Source: Sphingobacteriales bacterium TSM_CSS
GTDB taxonomy: Bacteria; Bacteroidota; Bacteroidia; Chitinophagales; UBA2359
Length of the DNA stretch: 64,000 nucleotides
Direction: 5' to 3'
NCBI GenBank assembly: GCA_002212985.1
Contig: NBMY01000117.1
Location: forward strand, 1 to 64,000
In this document: piece by piece, positions 36,146 through 45,409 of the stretch
Numbering within the stretch: the stretch's first letter is position 1
Layout of the letters: each line of letters opens with the position of its first letter
The notes under the pieces: model-generated
The model's database searches: none
What the model was told of the DNA's origin: nothing
The model's input: only the letters and a program-made list of their open reading frames with translations
Position numbers and translations under genes: made by a program

Positions 36146-36463
36146 GAGCAATATTGGGTTTTGGGCGGCTAAACCTGCCGCTACTATTTACCAAACGCAA
36201 AAATGTGTTGTGGCGTTGTTTGCAAACCCAATAAAAACGCAATGGTTAGTTTGAATGTTTATCCACCCGTGCAATACTGCCGCTTTGTTGTTTGGAAATA
36301 TGCAAAAACAAGGGCACAGGCAGCAAGAAAGGCAGTAAAAACGGCAAGTTTATAAATTTATTTTTTGCACACTTGTTTAATTCGGGTAAATACCCGAACT
36401 TTAGGGCAGAATTTAGGTTTATAATCTTGTTTACGGTCTGACAGGAATAATTGTTTCCCGAAA
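36146..36463. other. Divergent intergenic region with operator-like palindrome
   Basis: 318 bases between divergent genes. Contains the perfect inverted repeat described separately (36381-36398) and a near-match -7 box TAATCTTG at 36422-36429, 35 bases ahead of the rightward ATG. No other gene or RNA seen. Confidence 0.4.
36381..36398. promoter_or_regulatory. Perfect palindrome TTCGGGTA-AA-TACCCGAA
   Basis: Two 8-base arms around AA form a perfect inverted repeat with the size of a dimeric regulator site, 66 bases before the ATG at 36464 and just upstream of a candidate -7 box. No T-run follows, so it is not a terminator. Confidence 0.4.
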
Positions 36464-37261
36464 ATGCAACAAATTTATTACCAGGAAGAAATTGATAAAA
36501 TTTTAGACCAGTACCTGGCCGGCAAATTAAGTGCCGAAGAAGTTCGCCTGTTACACGCTAAACTGCAGAAAGGCGAGTTACATTTTTTGTCCGAAGATGA
36601 ATGGGAGCAGATAGTTTTACCGCCAGATGTACTGCACCCCATCACTCATGCCGAAAAAATGACCGAAAAAGTACTGTATGCATCGGCAGGCAATGATTTT
36701 GAATGGACTGAAAACCGTTATCAGAAATACGGGTGGGCAAACAGCCGCTATGCCGTTGTAATTTCCCTGTTGCTGGGTTTGTTGCTTTTGTTGCCTTTTG
36801 TGCATTTGTTTTTATCTTTGGGAAAAGAACAAAACTTAGTAAACAGGTATTTTGCGCCGCACGACATGATACCGGTGGAACGTTCTTTTACCAACCCCGA
36901 TGCCGAAAACCTGTGGCACGCTGCCGTATTAAAATACCGCGCCGGCAATTACAGCGCCTCTGCCGCCTCGCTTAGCCAACTGTTTGCCTACCAACTGCCC
37001 GATGCCTATACCGACCATTTGTACATGGGTATTTGCTACATTGGAAACGCACAGCCCCGCGAAGCGCTGCACCACCTGAAAATTGCCGCCGAAACCACTC
37101 CCGCCGATGCAGGGTTGCAAAATCTGGTAAACTGGTATATTTCCCTTGCGTACATACAAAACGGAAATATAGCAGCAGCCAAACCGCTGTTGGAGCAACT
37201 TTCTGAAACCTTAAACTTTGTTTACCAAACCCGCGCAGCCAAACTGCTGTCCGAATTATAA
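36464..37261 (+). CDS. Membrane protein with periplasmic TPR domain
   Basis: A 265-residue protein of no named family. Residues 1-95 are cytoplasmic, helical and acidic (KILDQYLAGKLSAEEVRLLH, a pattern seen in anti-sigma-like N-termini), one membrane helix spans about 97-118 (VVISLLLGLLLLLPFVHLFL), and residues 145-262 form TPR units (AAVLKYRAGNYSASAASLSQ, DHLYMGICYIGNAQPREALH, ISLAYIQNGNIAAAKPLLEQ). The layout resembles Bacteroidota proteins that sit beside ECF sigma factors, but no sigma gene is adjacent. It ends 37 bases before kdsA. Confidence 0.8.
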   Translation: MQQIYYQEEIDKILDQYLAGKLSAEEVRLLHAKLQKGELHFLSEDEWEQIVLPPDVLHPITHAEKMTEKVLYASAGNDFEWTENRYQKYGWANSRYAVVISLLLGLLLLLPFVHLFLSLGKEQNLVNRYFAPHDMIPVERSFTNPDAENLWHAAVLKYRAGNYSASAASLSQLFAYQLPDAYTDHLYMGICYIGNAQPREALHHLKIAAETTPADAGLQNLVNWYISLAYIQNGNIAAAKPLLEQLSETLNFVYQTRAAKLLSEL

Positions 37262-37298
37262 TGACCCGCATCATGCCGGCAAACCGGTAAACCTGTTT

Positions 37299-38111
37299 AT
37301 GCTTCAACAAATTCCCAATCTAAAACACACCAACAGCGGCAATTTTTTTCTAATTGCCGGACCTTGTGTGGTAGAAACCGAAGAAATAGTTTTTGAAATA
37401 GCCGAAAGGGTAATTCAAATTGCCGCTAAACTAGCCATACCCTACATTTTTAAGGCATCTTACCGCAAGGCAAACCGCTCGCGCTCCGATTCTTTTACCG
37501 GTATTGGCGATGAAAAAGCGCTGGAAATATTGGGTAAAGTGCGGCAACAATACCAAATACCCGTTACCACCGATATTCATCTGCCCCACGAAGCCGCCCA
37601 AGCCGCTATGTTTGCCGATGTGCTGCAAATTCCGGCTTTTTTGTGCCGCCAGACCGACCTGCTCACCGCCGCCGCAATAACCGGCAAAACCGTAAACATA
37701 AAAAAGGGGCAGTTTCTTTCGCCTCAAGCCATGCAGTTTGCCATTGACAAAGTGCGGCAGGCAGGAAACGGCAATGTGTGGGTGACAGAGCGCGGCACCA
37801 CGTTTGGCTATAATGATTTGGTGGTGGACTACCGCAGTATTCCAATTATGCAGAATTTTGACGTGCCGGTGGTCTTAGATTGTACGCACTCCCTGCAGCA
37901 ACCCAACCAAAACAGCGGCGTAACCGGCGGTCTGCCACACCTTATTGCCACTATTGCCCGCGCGGGCATTGCCGCAGGCGCCAACGGCATATTTATAGAA
38001 ACCCACCCCAATCCCGAAAAAGCCAAATCAGACGGCGCAAACATGCTGCATTTAAGCAAGTTGGAGAATTTATTGGAGCAATTGGTAAAAATTAAACAAT
38101 GTTTTTCATAA
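37299..38111 (+). CDS. kdsA: 3-deoxy-8-phosphooctulonate synthase (metal-dependent type)
   Basis: Condenses arabinose-5-phosphate with phosphoenolpyruvate to Kdo-8-phosphate for the lipopolysaccharide core. The ATG at 37299 gives 270 residues, the usual length; an upstream in-frame ATG at 37218 lies inside the preceding gene. Motifs: LIAGPCVVE with Cys23, KASYRKANRSR, TTDIHLPHEA, IPAFLCRQTDLL, VNIKKGQFLSP, TERGTTFGYNDLVVD, DCTHSLQQP. Cysteine in the GPC motif, where E. coli has asparagine, marks the metal-requiring class known from Aquifex. Confidence 0.97.
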   Translation: MLQQIPNLKHTNSGNFFLIAGPCVVETEEIVFEIAERVIQIAAKLAIPYIFKASYRKANRSRSDSFTGIGDEKALEILGKVRQQYQIPVTTDIHLPHEAAQAAMFADVLQIPAFLCRQTDLLTAAAITGKTVNIKKGQFLSPQAMQFAIDKVRQAGNGNVWVTERGTTFGYNDLVVDYRSIPIMQNFDVPVVLDCTHSLQQPNQNSGVTGGLPHLIATIARAGIAAGANGIFIETHPNPEKAKSDGANMLHLSKLENLLEQLVKIKQCFS

Positions 38112-38116
38112 CTTTG
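38109..38116 (+). promoter_or_regulatory. -7 promoter box (TAACTTTG) overlapping kdsA stop
   Basis: TAACTTTG begins with the kdsA stop codon and lies 60 bases ahead of the next ATG (38177). A TTGG sits about 24 bases upstream, slightly far for a -33 box. Confidence 0.4.
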
Positions 38117-38176
38117 CATCAAACATTAGTTAGAGCAGCTAATCCCTTTTAAGAAGGGCACATTAAATACCCGTTT

Positions 38177-39292
38177 ATGACCAAAATCTCCACGCTGCTG
38201 GGTGTAGTGGCCATGCTGTTGCCCCTCAAAGGGCTGAACAGTTATACAGAATATGCCGATATATCGAGCTACCGTATTTGCCATGCACCCGAAGGCGGCG
38301 GTTGTTTAAACGACCCCGCCGTACCTGTTGCCGTACCCGATGGCAATACAGTTTCGGAAACCAAAACCGCTTTAGCCCAAAAAGATGGTAAGCAAAAACA
38401 CCGGCATAGTGCCATTGCTTCGCGAAAAGCAAAAAAAGCGGCCAAATATAGGCAACTGAAACAGAACGCCTTGCCCCAGGCAGATTTTAACGCTGCCAGT
38501 ATGCAAACCACATCTAACGAAGAAGAAGAAACTTATAGAGCAACCGCCAGCAGAAAAATGGTAAAATCTGCCGGAGCCAGCCTTGATGATGCCCTGCGCT
38601 ACTCTATGAAAATGGTGCCTGCTGCCGATGCTTACGAACCCTATGCCGGTTATAAACCCGATATTGCTTCGGGCAGTTACCGCTCTGTATTAACCGACAT
38701 AAAAAAACATCGCCGGTTTTTAGAGCAAAAATTAGACAACAGCCGCTCTGAACAGGAACGCGAAGCCGTTTTAAAAGATGCCGGCGATTTATTCAGCGAA
38801 GCCTTTCTTAACCACATTATGCCCTTTTGGTATGGAACTCCCTGGGATTTTTACGGGCATACCGAAGACCCCGGAAGCGGCGCCATTGCCTGCGGTTACC
38901 TTGTTTCCACTACCTTAAACCATTTGGGTGTTAATGTTAACCGATATACGCTTGCCCAGCAATGGCCGGTAGATATTGTACGCAGTTTAAGCGCCGACGA
39001 ATATTACCACTATAGCGGAAAAAGCGCTGCCATTGATGCCATTAGAAAAATGGGCTACGGTTTGTATATTGTAGGCTTGGATAATCATGTGGGTTTTGCC
39101 AAATACGATCAATGGGGTGTGCATTTTATACACTCCAATTGGGCCGGCAGCCGCACGGTGGTTTCCGAAGACCCGCAGTATTCTACCGCTTTTTCTACTA
39201 CCCGCAATTATTATATTGGTAAATTGTCTAACAATGAGCATTTCATTACCAAATGGCTTCATGCTACCAATATTAAGGTAAGCAAAGGTTAA
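38177..39292 (+). CDS. Divergent NlpC/P60-like cysteine peptidase, exported
   Basis: A 371-residue protein. Signal-like N-terminus (LLGVVAMLLPLKGL, residues 7-20), then a basic, low-complexity segment (about 60-130, rich in Lys/Ala/Gln) and a C-terminal domain (about 210-360) that follows the NlpC/P60 plan: FWYGTPWDFYGHTEDPGSGA, Cys239 (IACGYLVSTTLNHLG), His304 (DNHVGFA) and His319 (GVHFIHSN). The usual DCSGF motif is replaced by ACGY, so it is a distant member; activity is inferred. Substrate could be peptidoglycan or a protein. Own promoter at 38109 and a terminator at 39326 suggest a single-gene unit. Confidence 0.65.
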   Translation: MTKISTLLGVVAMLLPLKGLNSYTEYADISSYRICHAPEGGGCLNDPAVPVAVPDGNTVSETKTALAQKDGKQKHRHSAIASRKAKKAAKYRQLKQNALPQADFNAASMQTTSNEEEETYRATASRKMVKSAGASLDDALRYSMKMVPAADAYEPYAGYKPDIASGSYRSVLTDIKKHRRFLEQKLDNSRSEQEREAVLKDAGDLFSEAFLNHIMPFWYGTPWDFYGHTEDPGSGAIACGYLVSTTLNHLGVNVNRYTLAQQWPVDIVRSLSADEYYHYSGKSAAIDAIRKMGYGLYIVGLDNHVGFAKYDQWGVHFIHSNWAGSRTVVSEDPQYSTAFSTTRNYYIGKLSNNEHFITKWLHATNIKVSKG

Positions 39293-39325
39293 GCCAAACG
39301 CCTGTTACAATTACCAACCTCAACT

Positions 39326-39365
39326 AAAAAGCGGCAACCGCGCACCGGTTGCCGCTTTTGTTTTT
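39326..39365. terminator. Rho-independent terminator between convergent genes
   Basis: Stem GCGGCAACCG / CGGTTGCCGC with a 5-base loop, A-run before and T-run after (interrupted by one G). Ends the plus-strand peptidase-like gene and probably also the minus-strand receiver gene. Confidence 0.85.
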
Positions 39366-39398
39366 ATAATCCGCCAGTTAGGGGCATTGCAGCAAGGT

Positions 39399-39764
39399 TT
39401 ACGCCCTTTTTTTATTCAATACATGTTTTACCCTAAGCAATAACTCGTTCAGGTTAAGCGGTTTTTTAATAAAGTCGTCGGCGCCTTCTTCAAAAGCAGT
39501 TAAAATAACCTCTTGCTGGTCTAAGGCAGAAATTATGATGATGGGTAAACCTTTGCGCACTTTTTTAATAGCGCTCAACAATTCAATGCCCGAAACATAG
39601 GGCATCATAATATCTGAAATGATGAGGTCGAAGGTGTCTTCTTCTAAGGTGTCTAAGGCATCTTGCGCATCGGTGGTTGCAAAAACATGGTAGCCTTGTT
39701 TGGCAAGCATGGTTTTTATGGCTTGCAGCATAATTACGTCGTCGTCAACTACAATTATTTTCAT
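39399..39764 (-). CDS. Stand-alone response regulator receiver
   Basis: A 121-residue receiver: acidic pocket Asp7-Asp9 (VVDDD), acceptor Asp51 (IISDIMMPYVSG), Ser in IIISALD, Lys in FIKKPLNL. No output domain. Last of three signalling genes read leftward, 74 bases after the hybrid kinase, whose HPt domain is its most likely phosphate donor (inference). Confidence 0.95.
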   Translation of the reverse strand: MKIIVVDDDVIMLQAIKTMLAKQGYHVFATTDAQDALDTLEEDTFDLIISDIMMPYVSGIELLSAIKKVRKGLPIIIISALDQQEVILTAFEEGADDFIKKPLNLNELLLRVKHVLNKKRA

Positions 39765-39838
39765 AATGGTGATTGGGTGATTAGTGACAAAATGTTGTTA
39801 AATGGGTTGTATAAAAAAGGGTTTTGGCTGTTTATGGA

Positions 39839-42721
39839 TTAGTGGTGGTAAGTGGCATGTGTTTTTTTCAATTCATTAAGCGACAAAACCAGTTCAGCAT
39901 GAGCAAGCCGGCTGTCGTTAGCCAATTGAGTAACCATGGGATGCAGCAGGTTGGTGTCTTTACCCTCCCAAATATGATTTTCAATGGTGCGGGCCAGTTC
40001 TTTCAGGTTTTCTGTACCCATATAGGCACAGGTGGACTTCATTTTATGGGCAGTAGCTTTCAGTAAATCGAAATTGCCCGCTTCAAAATGCTCTTCAAGG
40101 GCGGCAATTTCGGACGGCAGGTCTGCAACTATGGTTTCCACCATGGTTAACAGCACATCGGGGTCATTGCCTGCCAAGGTTTGAAGGTAAGAAAGGTTAA
40201 TGATTTGGTGTGCTTTACCATTGAGGTCGGTGTTTGTTTGGGTCAAAACAGGTTCTTCCTTCACAGGTTTGGGGTTGTTTGCAAGCACTTTTGCTAATTT
40301 TGCATATAAGGCATTGGGGTTTATCGGTTTTGTAATAAATTCGTTCATACCGCTTTCAAAACATCTTTCGGCATTGGTATTAAATGCATGGGCGGTCATG
40401 GCAATAATGGGCGTATTGCAAACGGGCGGCGGCAAATGTTTGCGAATGTAAATAGTAGCTTCGTAGCCGTCCATTACCGGCATTGAGATATCCATAAAAA
40501 TTACGTCGTAGTTGTTTTTTCCGGTTTGCAGCATGTTTATGGCTTCCTGTCCGTTGTTGGCAATATCAATATATACCTGTTCTGACCATTTTTTCAGCAA
40601 ATCTGATGCCACAATTTGGTTTAGCCGATGGTCTTCCACTAAAAGTATGGAAATTGGTTTATCGGGTGCTTTTTCCGGCAGTTCCGGGTGGTTGTTTTTT
40701 AGGTTTTCATCGGCATAAACCCTTACAGGGTTCAGGTTTTTGGCTTTAATTGAAGGCGGAATAAATAAAGAAGACTCATCTTGCGAGGTAAAGCTATCGG
40801 GCAAGAATGATTTATCAAACAGTATGCGGAAACTGAAAACAGAACCTTTTCCTACCTCGCTTTCCAGGTGTATTTCACCGCCGAAGAGGTTTACCAGATT
40901 GCGGGCAATGGTTAGCCCCAACCCTGTGCCACCATATAACCGGGTGGTATCTTCGGCTGCCTGGGTAAAGCTTTCAAAGATTTTTTCCTGTTTATCGGGG
41001 GCAATGCCAATGCCGGTATCTTTAACCGCAAACTCTATTTCGGTAGCATTTTCCGAGTTGGCAATACACCGGGCTATTAACATTACCTCGCCTTTTTGGG
41101 TATATTTAAGGGCATTGCTAAACAGATTGTTTAATATTTGGTATAGCCTTACCGAGTCGCCGTTTACAATATCGGGCAGTGCCACATCTATTTGGGTAAA
41201 CAGGTTAATGTTTTTTTCGTGTGCCTTAAATTTATAGGTAGAAACCAGGTCGTTAATCAGGTCGCGAATGTTAAACGGCCGTTTTTCCAGTTCAATTTTT
41301 CCGGCTTCAATTTTAGAGAAATCAAGAATATTATTAATAAGATAAAGCAGGTTATTGGCCGACAGTTTTAGCGCATTGAGGTATTCTGTTTGTTTTGGGC
41401 TGGGGTTGGTGGTTTCCATAAGGTGGGTCATACCTACCACAACGTTCATGGGCGTTCTAATTTCGTGGCTCATATTGGCAAGAAACTGTTCTTTTAACCT
41501 TGCCGATTGTTCTGCCACCTCTTTGGCCTTTATGAGTTCCTGTGTTCTTTTGGCGGTGGTAATATCGCGTATAATGCCATGATAGCCCATAATTTCCCCT
41601 TCGAGCGATTTCCAGAGTGTGGCGGTAACGGCGCAATCAATAATTTCGCCATCGGGGCGTTTAAATTTTATTTCAAAATCTTTTACCGAGCCTTCTTGTT
41701 CAATTTTTTGGTGAAACGCATCGCGTTGTTTAGGCAAATGGTAGTAGTTGTTTATGTTTATATGGTTAACCGTTTCGGGGGTAATTTGCAATAAATTAAG
41801 AAAAGAGGTGTTGTATTCCATCAGTTCACCGCTGCGGGTAGTCATGTAAATGGCATCTTGCGATTGTTCGAACACCACCTTGTACCGCTCGCGGCTTTGT
41901 ATGAGCATTTCCTGTGCCTCTTTATAGGCCGTAATATCCTGAATGGTTCCAATAATTTGGGCAACCTTGCCTGTTTGAGGATCTGTAATTACCTTGCCCT
42001 GATTGCGCAGGTACTTTACCCTTTGCGGTTCGCCCACGCTTACCGGGTATTCAAAGTTAAATATGGGTAGTTTACCGTCTTCAATTTGCCTGTATCTGCG
42101 CTTAATGTCGTCCTGGTCGGGGCCGGTAGCAAAGCGCGAAAGCAGGTCGAAGGAGGGTTCGGGTTGGCCGTTTTTTACCTCCAATATATTATACACTTCA
42201 ATTGACCAGTAAATTTGGTTTATAGCGGGTATAAACTCATAGTTGCCAATATGGGCAATACCCTGAGCAAGCAGCAGTCTGTCTTCGCTTATTTTAAGGT
42301 TTCGGGCGGTGGTTTCAACCTCTAACTGCATTTTTCGACGGTAAATGGCGTGTAATACCGATCGGGTAAGCAAGGTGGTATCTATTTGCCCTTTTACCAG
42401 ATAATCCTGTGCGCCAGACTCAACTGCTTTTATGCCTATACTTTCATCGTCAAGGCCGGTAAGAATGACAATAGAGGTGCTTTTGGGAAAACCCTCTATG
42501 GCTTTGGTTAATGTTTGAAACCCTTTGCTGTCGGGCAGGTGTAAATCAAGCAGAACAATATCGAAATCTTTTTTCCGGTTTGCCAGTTCAATGCCTTCGC
42601 CAAGCCGGGTAACTTGAGTCATTTCAAAGTCAATAGTAGGCGATTCGCGCAGGTATATCTCTACCAGTTTGGCATCGCCGGGGTTATCTTCAATGAGCAG
42701 AACTTTTATTTTCTCTGACAT
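39839..42721 (-). CDS. Hybrid histidine kinase: REC-PAS-PAS-HisKA-HATPase-REC-HPt
   Basis: A 960-residue phosphorelay kinase without membrane segment. Order: receiver (about 4-125, Asp59 in LLDLHLPDSKGF); PAS/PAC (about 145-270); PAS/PAC (about 277-395, GYHGIIRDITTAKR); HisKA with phosphorylated His419 (NMSHEIRTPMN); HATPase (about 520-645; VKDTGIGIAPDKQEKIFE, GGTGLGLTIARNLVNLFGG); second receiver (about 687-805, Asp744 in FMDISMPVMDGYEA); C-terminal HPt with His892 (ATAHKMKSTCAYMG). All catalytic residues are present, so a full His-Asp-His-Asp relay is possible. The leading receiver suggests that another kinase or the neighbouring receiver protein tunes it. It lies between two receiver-only genes on the same strand. 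Confidence 0.96.
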   Translation of the reverse strand: MSEKIKVLLIEDNPGDAKLVEIYLRESPTIDFEMTQVTRLGEGIELANRKKDFDIVLLDLHLPDSKGFQTLTKAIEGFPKSTSIVILTGLDDESIGIKAVESGAQDYLVKGQIDTTLLTRSVLHAIYRRKMQLEVETTARNLKISEDRLLLAQGIAHIGNYEFIPAINQIYWSIEVYNILEVKNGQPEPSFDLLSRFATGPDQDDIKRRYRQIEDGKLPIFNFEYPVSVGEPQRVKYLRNQGKVITDPQTGKVAQIIGTIQDITAYKEAQEMLIQSRERYKVVFEQSQDAIYMTTRSGELMEYNTSFLNLLQITPETVNHININNYYHLPKQRDAFHQKIEQEGSVKDFEIKFKRPDGEIIDCAVTATLWKSLEGEIMGYHGIIRDITTAKRTQELIKAKEVAEQSARLKEQFLANMSHEIRTPMNVVVGMTHLMETTNPSPKQTEYLNALKLSANNLLYLINNILDFSKIEAGKIELEKRPFNIRDLINDLVSTYKFKAHEKNINLFTQIDVALPDIVNGDSVRLYQILNNLFSNALKYTQKGEVMLIARCIANSENATEIEFAVKDTGIGIAPDKQEKIFESFTQAAEDTTRLYGGTGLGLTIARNLVNLFGGEIHLESEVGKGSVFSFRILFDKSFLPDSFTSQDESSLFIPPSIKAKNLNPVRVYADENLKNNHPELPEKAPDKPISILLVEDHRLNQIVASDLLKKWSEQVYIDIANNGQEAINMLQTGKNNYDVIFMDISMPVMDGYEATIYIRKHLPPPVCNTPIIAMTAHAFNTNAERCFESGMNEFITKPINPNALYAKLAKVLANNPKPVKEEPVLTQTNTDLNGKAHQIINLSYLQTLAGNDPDVLLTMVETIVADLPSEIAALEEHFEAGNFDLLKATAHKMKSTCAYMGTENLKELARTIENHIWEGKDTNLLHPMVTQLANDSRLAHAELVLSLNELKKTHATYHH

Positions 42722-42770
42722 AGATTGACTTTCTGAAAGTTATGGCTGCGGTTGGGAGGAAGACGCAATA

Positions 42771-43196
42771 TTATAATCTGGTAGGAAGCCTTACGGTGGT
42801 AAGCCAGAATTTTTCAATAGCTTTAATTACTTCAATAAAACTGTTAAAATCTACCGGTTTGGTAATGTAGCAGTTGGCATGTAAATCGTATGCTTTCATA
42901 ATATCGCTGTCGGCATTAGAGGTAGTAAGCACCAACACCGGAATCCGCCTTAATTCGGGGTAGGCCTTTACCCTTGCCAGCACTTCGCGCCCGTCTTTTT
43001 TGGGCAGGTTGAGATCAAGCAAAATAAGGTCGGGGCTGCTTACCTGTGTATAGGGCGGTTCTTTAAAAAGATATTTAAGGGCTTCGTCGCCATCTGTTAC
43101 TACATTCAGTACATGGGGCACTGCGCCTTCTTTCAGCGCTTCCTGAGTTAACCTTATATCACCTGCATTATCTTCAACCAATAAAATATCAAACAT
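42771..43196 (-). CDS. Rcp1-like response regulator receiver
   Basis: A 141-residue receiver of the Rcp1/phytochrome-partner type: LLVEDNAGDIRLTQEAL at the N-terminus, acceptor Asp61 (LILLDLNLPKKDGREVL), Thr pair in VLTTSNAD, and Lys in YITKPVDFNSF. No output domain. First gene of the three-gene signalling set, 49 bases ahead of the hybrid kinase. It may feed or drain phosphate of the kinase. Confidence 0.95.
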   Translation of the reverse strand: MFDILLVEDNAGDIRLTQEALKEGAVPHVLNVVTDGDEALKYLFKEPPYTQVSSPDLILLDLNLPKKDGREVLARVKAYPELRRIPVLVLTTSNADSDIMKAYDLHANCYITKPVDFNSFIEVIKAIEKFWLTTVRLPTRL

Positions 43197-43410
43197 GTTT
43201 AAAAGTAATTGTTGTGTTTTATAAATCTAAAGTAAGAAAATTACAGGTATTTGGCAACTGTTTATAAATGCCCGAAAAAAAAATCTTTGGGGCGGTATTT
43301 ATTTTACATTGCAATGCTCTAATTAAAGGCCATTACCATTGTAATTCCCAATAATAAACTTGATTAGGTTTGTGCAAAATTAATGCCAGTTTATACTTGG
43401 CTTGTACGAT

Positions 43411-43443
43411 AGAAACCCGTTTCAGGTTGCCAAACGGGTTTCT
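43411..43443. terminator. Perfect 12-bp hairpin overlapping ABC gene stop
   Basis: Arms AGAAACCCGTTT (43411-43422) and AAACGGGTTTCT (43432-43443) are perfectly complementary; the ABC transporter stop codon is in the loop. A long T-run is missing, so termination strength is uncertain. Confidence 0.45.
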
Positions 43444-45215
43444 AATTGTTGCTTTTGATACAAATCGTAGTAAATACCTTTTTGCAACATCAATTCATCA
43501 TGTGTACCCTCTTCGGCCACCTGCCCGTGGTGCAGTACCAGTATTTTGTCAAAATTCATGAGCGAGAAAATGCGGTGGGTAATAACAATGGCCGTTTTAT
43601 CAGACAAAAACAGGTTCAGGTTGTTAAGAATGGTTTCTTCGGTTTCGGCATCAACGGCAGAAAGGCAGTCGTCAAAAAAAATGAGTTGCGGGTTTTTAAT
43701 AAGCGCTCTGGCCAGCGATATGCGTTGTTTTTGCCCGCCCGATAGGGTAACGCCGCGCTCACCCACAATGGTATCAAATTTTTTGGGCAATTGCTCAATG
43801 TCTTTAAACACGGCCGCCTGCTTGGCTGCGTGTATAATTTGCTCCATGCCGGCGGGTTCGCTGCCAAAAGCAATGTTGCCGCTTACCGTATCGGAAAACA
43901 GAAATACATCTTGCGGTACATAGCCGGTTTGTTTGCGCAGGCTTTGCAAAGGCAGTTGTTTAATATCGGTTCCGTCTAACAGAATTTGCCCTTGGGTGGC
44001 ATCATATTTCCGCAACAGCAATTCGGCTAAGGTGGTTTTACCAGACCCTGTGCGGCCTACTACAGCCATTTTCTGCCCGGGTTTTAAATGAAAACTCACG
44101 TTGGCAAGCGCTTCTACACCGGTATCGGGGTAGGTAAAACTTACTGCATCAAACCTTACATCGCCATGCAATTGACGGCTGTTGCCAGCTTGTGAATCGG
44201 TTTCAATATCGGGTTTTACCGACATAAACTCGTTGATGCGCTTTTGCGAGGCAGATGCCCGTTGAATAAGCGCCGCCACCCAACCCAATGAGGTTACCGG
44301 CCAAGTTAGCATGTTTACGTATAAAATAAATTCGGCCACATTGCCCGATGTGATGGCGCCGTTAATTACCTGTGTACCGCCTATGTAAATGGTTAAAATA
44401 GTGCTTAAACCAACCAGCATCATCATTAGCGGACTGAAAAATGCCTGAACCCGTGCCAACTGCAGCGATTTTTGCTTATACTGTTCGCTTTCATTATCAA
44501 AGTACAACCGGGTGGGTTCTTCCTGTACATACGCCTTCACCACCCTGATACCCGAAAACGACTCCTGCGCTATGGAAGTGAGCCGCGACAGTTGTTGCTG
44601 AATTTGCTCGCTGCGTTTATGGATAACCGAGTTGACCAAATAAATGCTGGTAGCCAGTACAGGTAAAGGCAGCAACACATAAAGGGTTAACTGCGCATTT
44701 ACCCGAAGCATGGTGCCAACTACAATAACTATCAACACCGTAAGGTTAATGGCATACATTATGGCAGGTCCCAAATACATGCGCACACGGTTCACGTCTT
44801 CGGTTATGCGCGACATTAAATCGCCGGTACTGTTTCTGCGGTAAAATGAGGTGCTTAATTGCTGGTAATGGGCATACATGTCATTTCTCAGGTCAAACTC
44901 TATATATCTCGACATGACAATGAGCGTTTGACGCATTAAAAACATAAATCCGCCTTTAAGCAGTGCCAGCAGCAGCATGGTAATGCCAAACAGTAAAATG
45001 GCATGACTAAACATACTGTAATATGCGCTTTGCAGGTTAAAACCCTCATACATTTGATAATACACAATATTATCTTTTACCAAATCAAACGAGTACCTTA
45101 TAATTTTGGGCGGTAAAATGGCAAATATATTAGATAATACCACAAACAAAATACCCGCCAGCAACCGGTACCGGTACTTTATAAAATACTTGTTTAAAAA
45201 GCGTAAGTGTTTCAT
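43422..45215 (-). CDS. ABC exporter (fused permease-ATPase, MsbA/MdlB-like)
   Basis: A 597-residue half-transporter from the ATG at 45215; a longer frame from 45302 adds Cys-rich sequence not typical of the family. Six membrane helices in residues 1-320 (LLAGILFVVLSNIFAILPPK; MSRITEDVNRVRMYLGPA), then an ATPase domain with Walker A GRTGSGKTT at 387-395, Q-loop TGYVPQDVFLFSDTV, signature LSGGQKQRISLARAL, Walker B LIFFDDCLSAVD and the His-switch VITHR. It should homodimerise and export a lipid, peptide or drug; the substrate is not predictable. Runs away from the CHAT-TIR gene, sharing the 45216-45409 region. Confidence 0.95.
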   Translation of the reverse strand: MKHLRFLNKYFIKYRYRLLAGILFVVLSNIFAILPPKIIRYSFDLVKDNIVYYQMYEGFNLQSAYYSMFSHAILLFGITMLLLALLKGGFMFLMRQTLIVMSRYIEFDLRNDMYAHYQQLSTSFYRRNSTGDLMSRITEDVNRVRMYLGPAIMYAINLTVLIVIVVGTMLRVNAQLTLYVLLPLPVLATSIYLVNSVIHKRSEQIQQQLSRLTSIAQESFSGIRVVKAYVQEEPTRLYFDNESEQYKQKSLQLARVQAFFSPLMMMLVGLSTILTIYIGGTQVINGAITSGNVAEFILYVNMLTWPVTSLGWVAALIQRASASQKRINEFMSVKPDIETDSQAGNSRQLHGDVRFDAVSFTYPDTGVEALANVSFHLKPGQKMAVVGRTGSGKTTLAELLLRKYDATQGQILLDGTDIKQLPLQSLRKQTGYVPQDVFLFSDTVSGNIAFGSEPAGMEQIIHAAKQAAVFKDIEQLPKKFDTIVGERGVTLSGGQKQRISLARALIKNPQLIFFDDCLSAVDAETEETILNNLNLFLSDKTAIVITHRIFSLMNFDKILVLHHGQVAEEGTHDELMLQKGIYYDLYQKQQLETRLAT

Positions 45216-45409
45216 TTTAGTAATAATAAATATAAAACTTGCGGGTTTTGGGCGGCAAGATACAACTTTCATGTAACAAAAACAGGCCGCAAAGGGTTGC
45301 AAACTACTGTTTTAAAGCAGTATATTGCAGCGTTAAGTGCGGCGGTTTCCTGCGAGCCGGGTTGGTAAGGAGATGCCGTTTAATTTTACCCGTCCAAAAA
45401 TCCGCGCCC

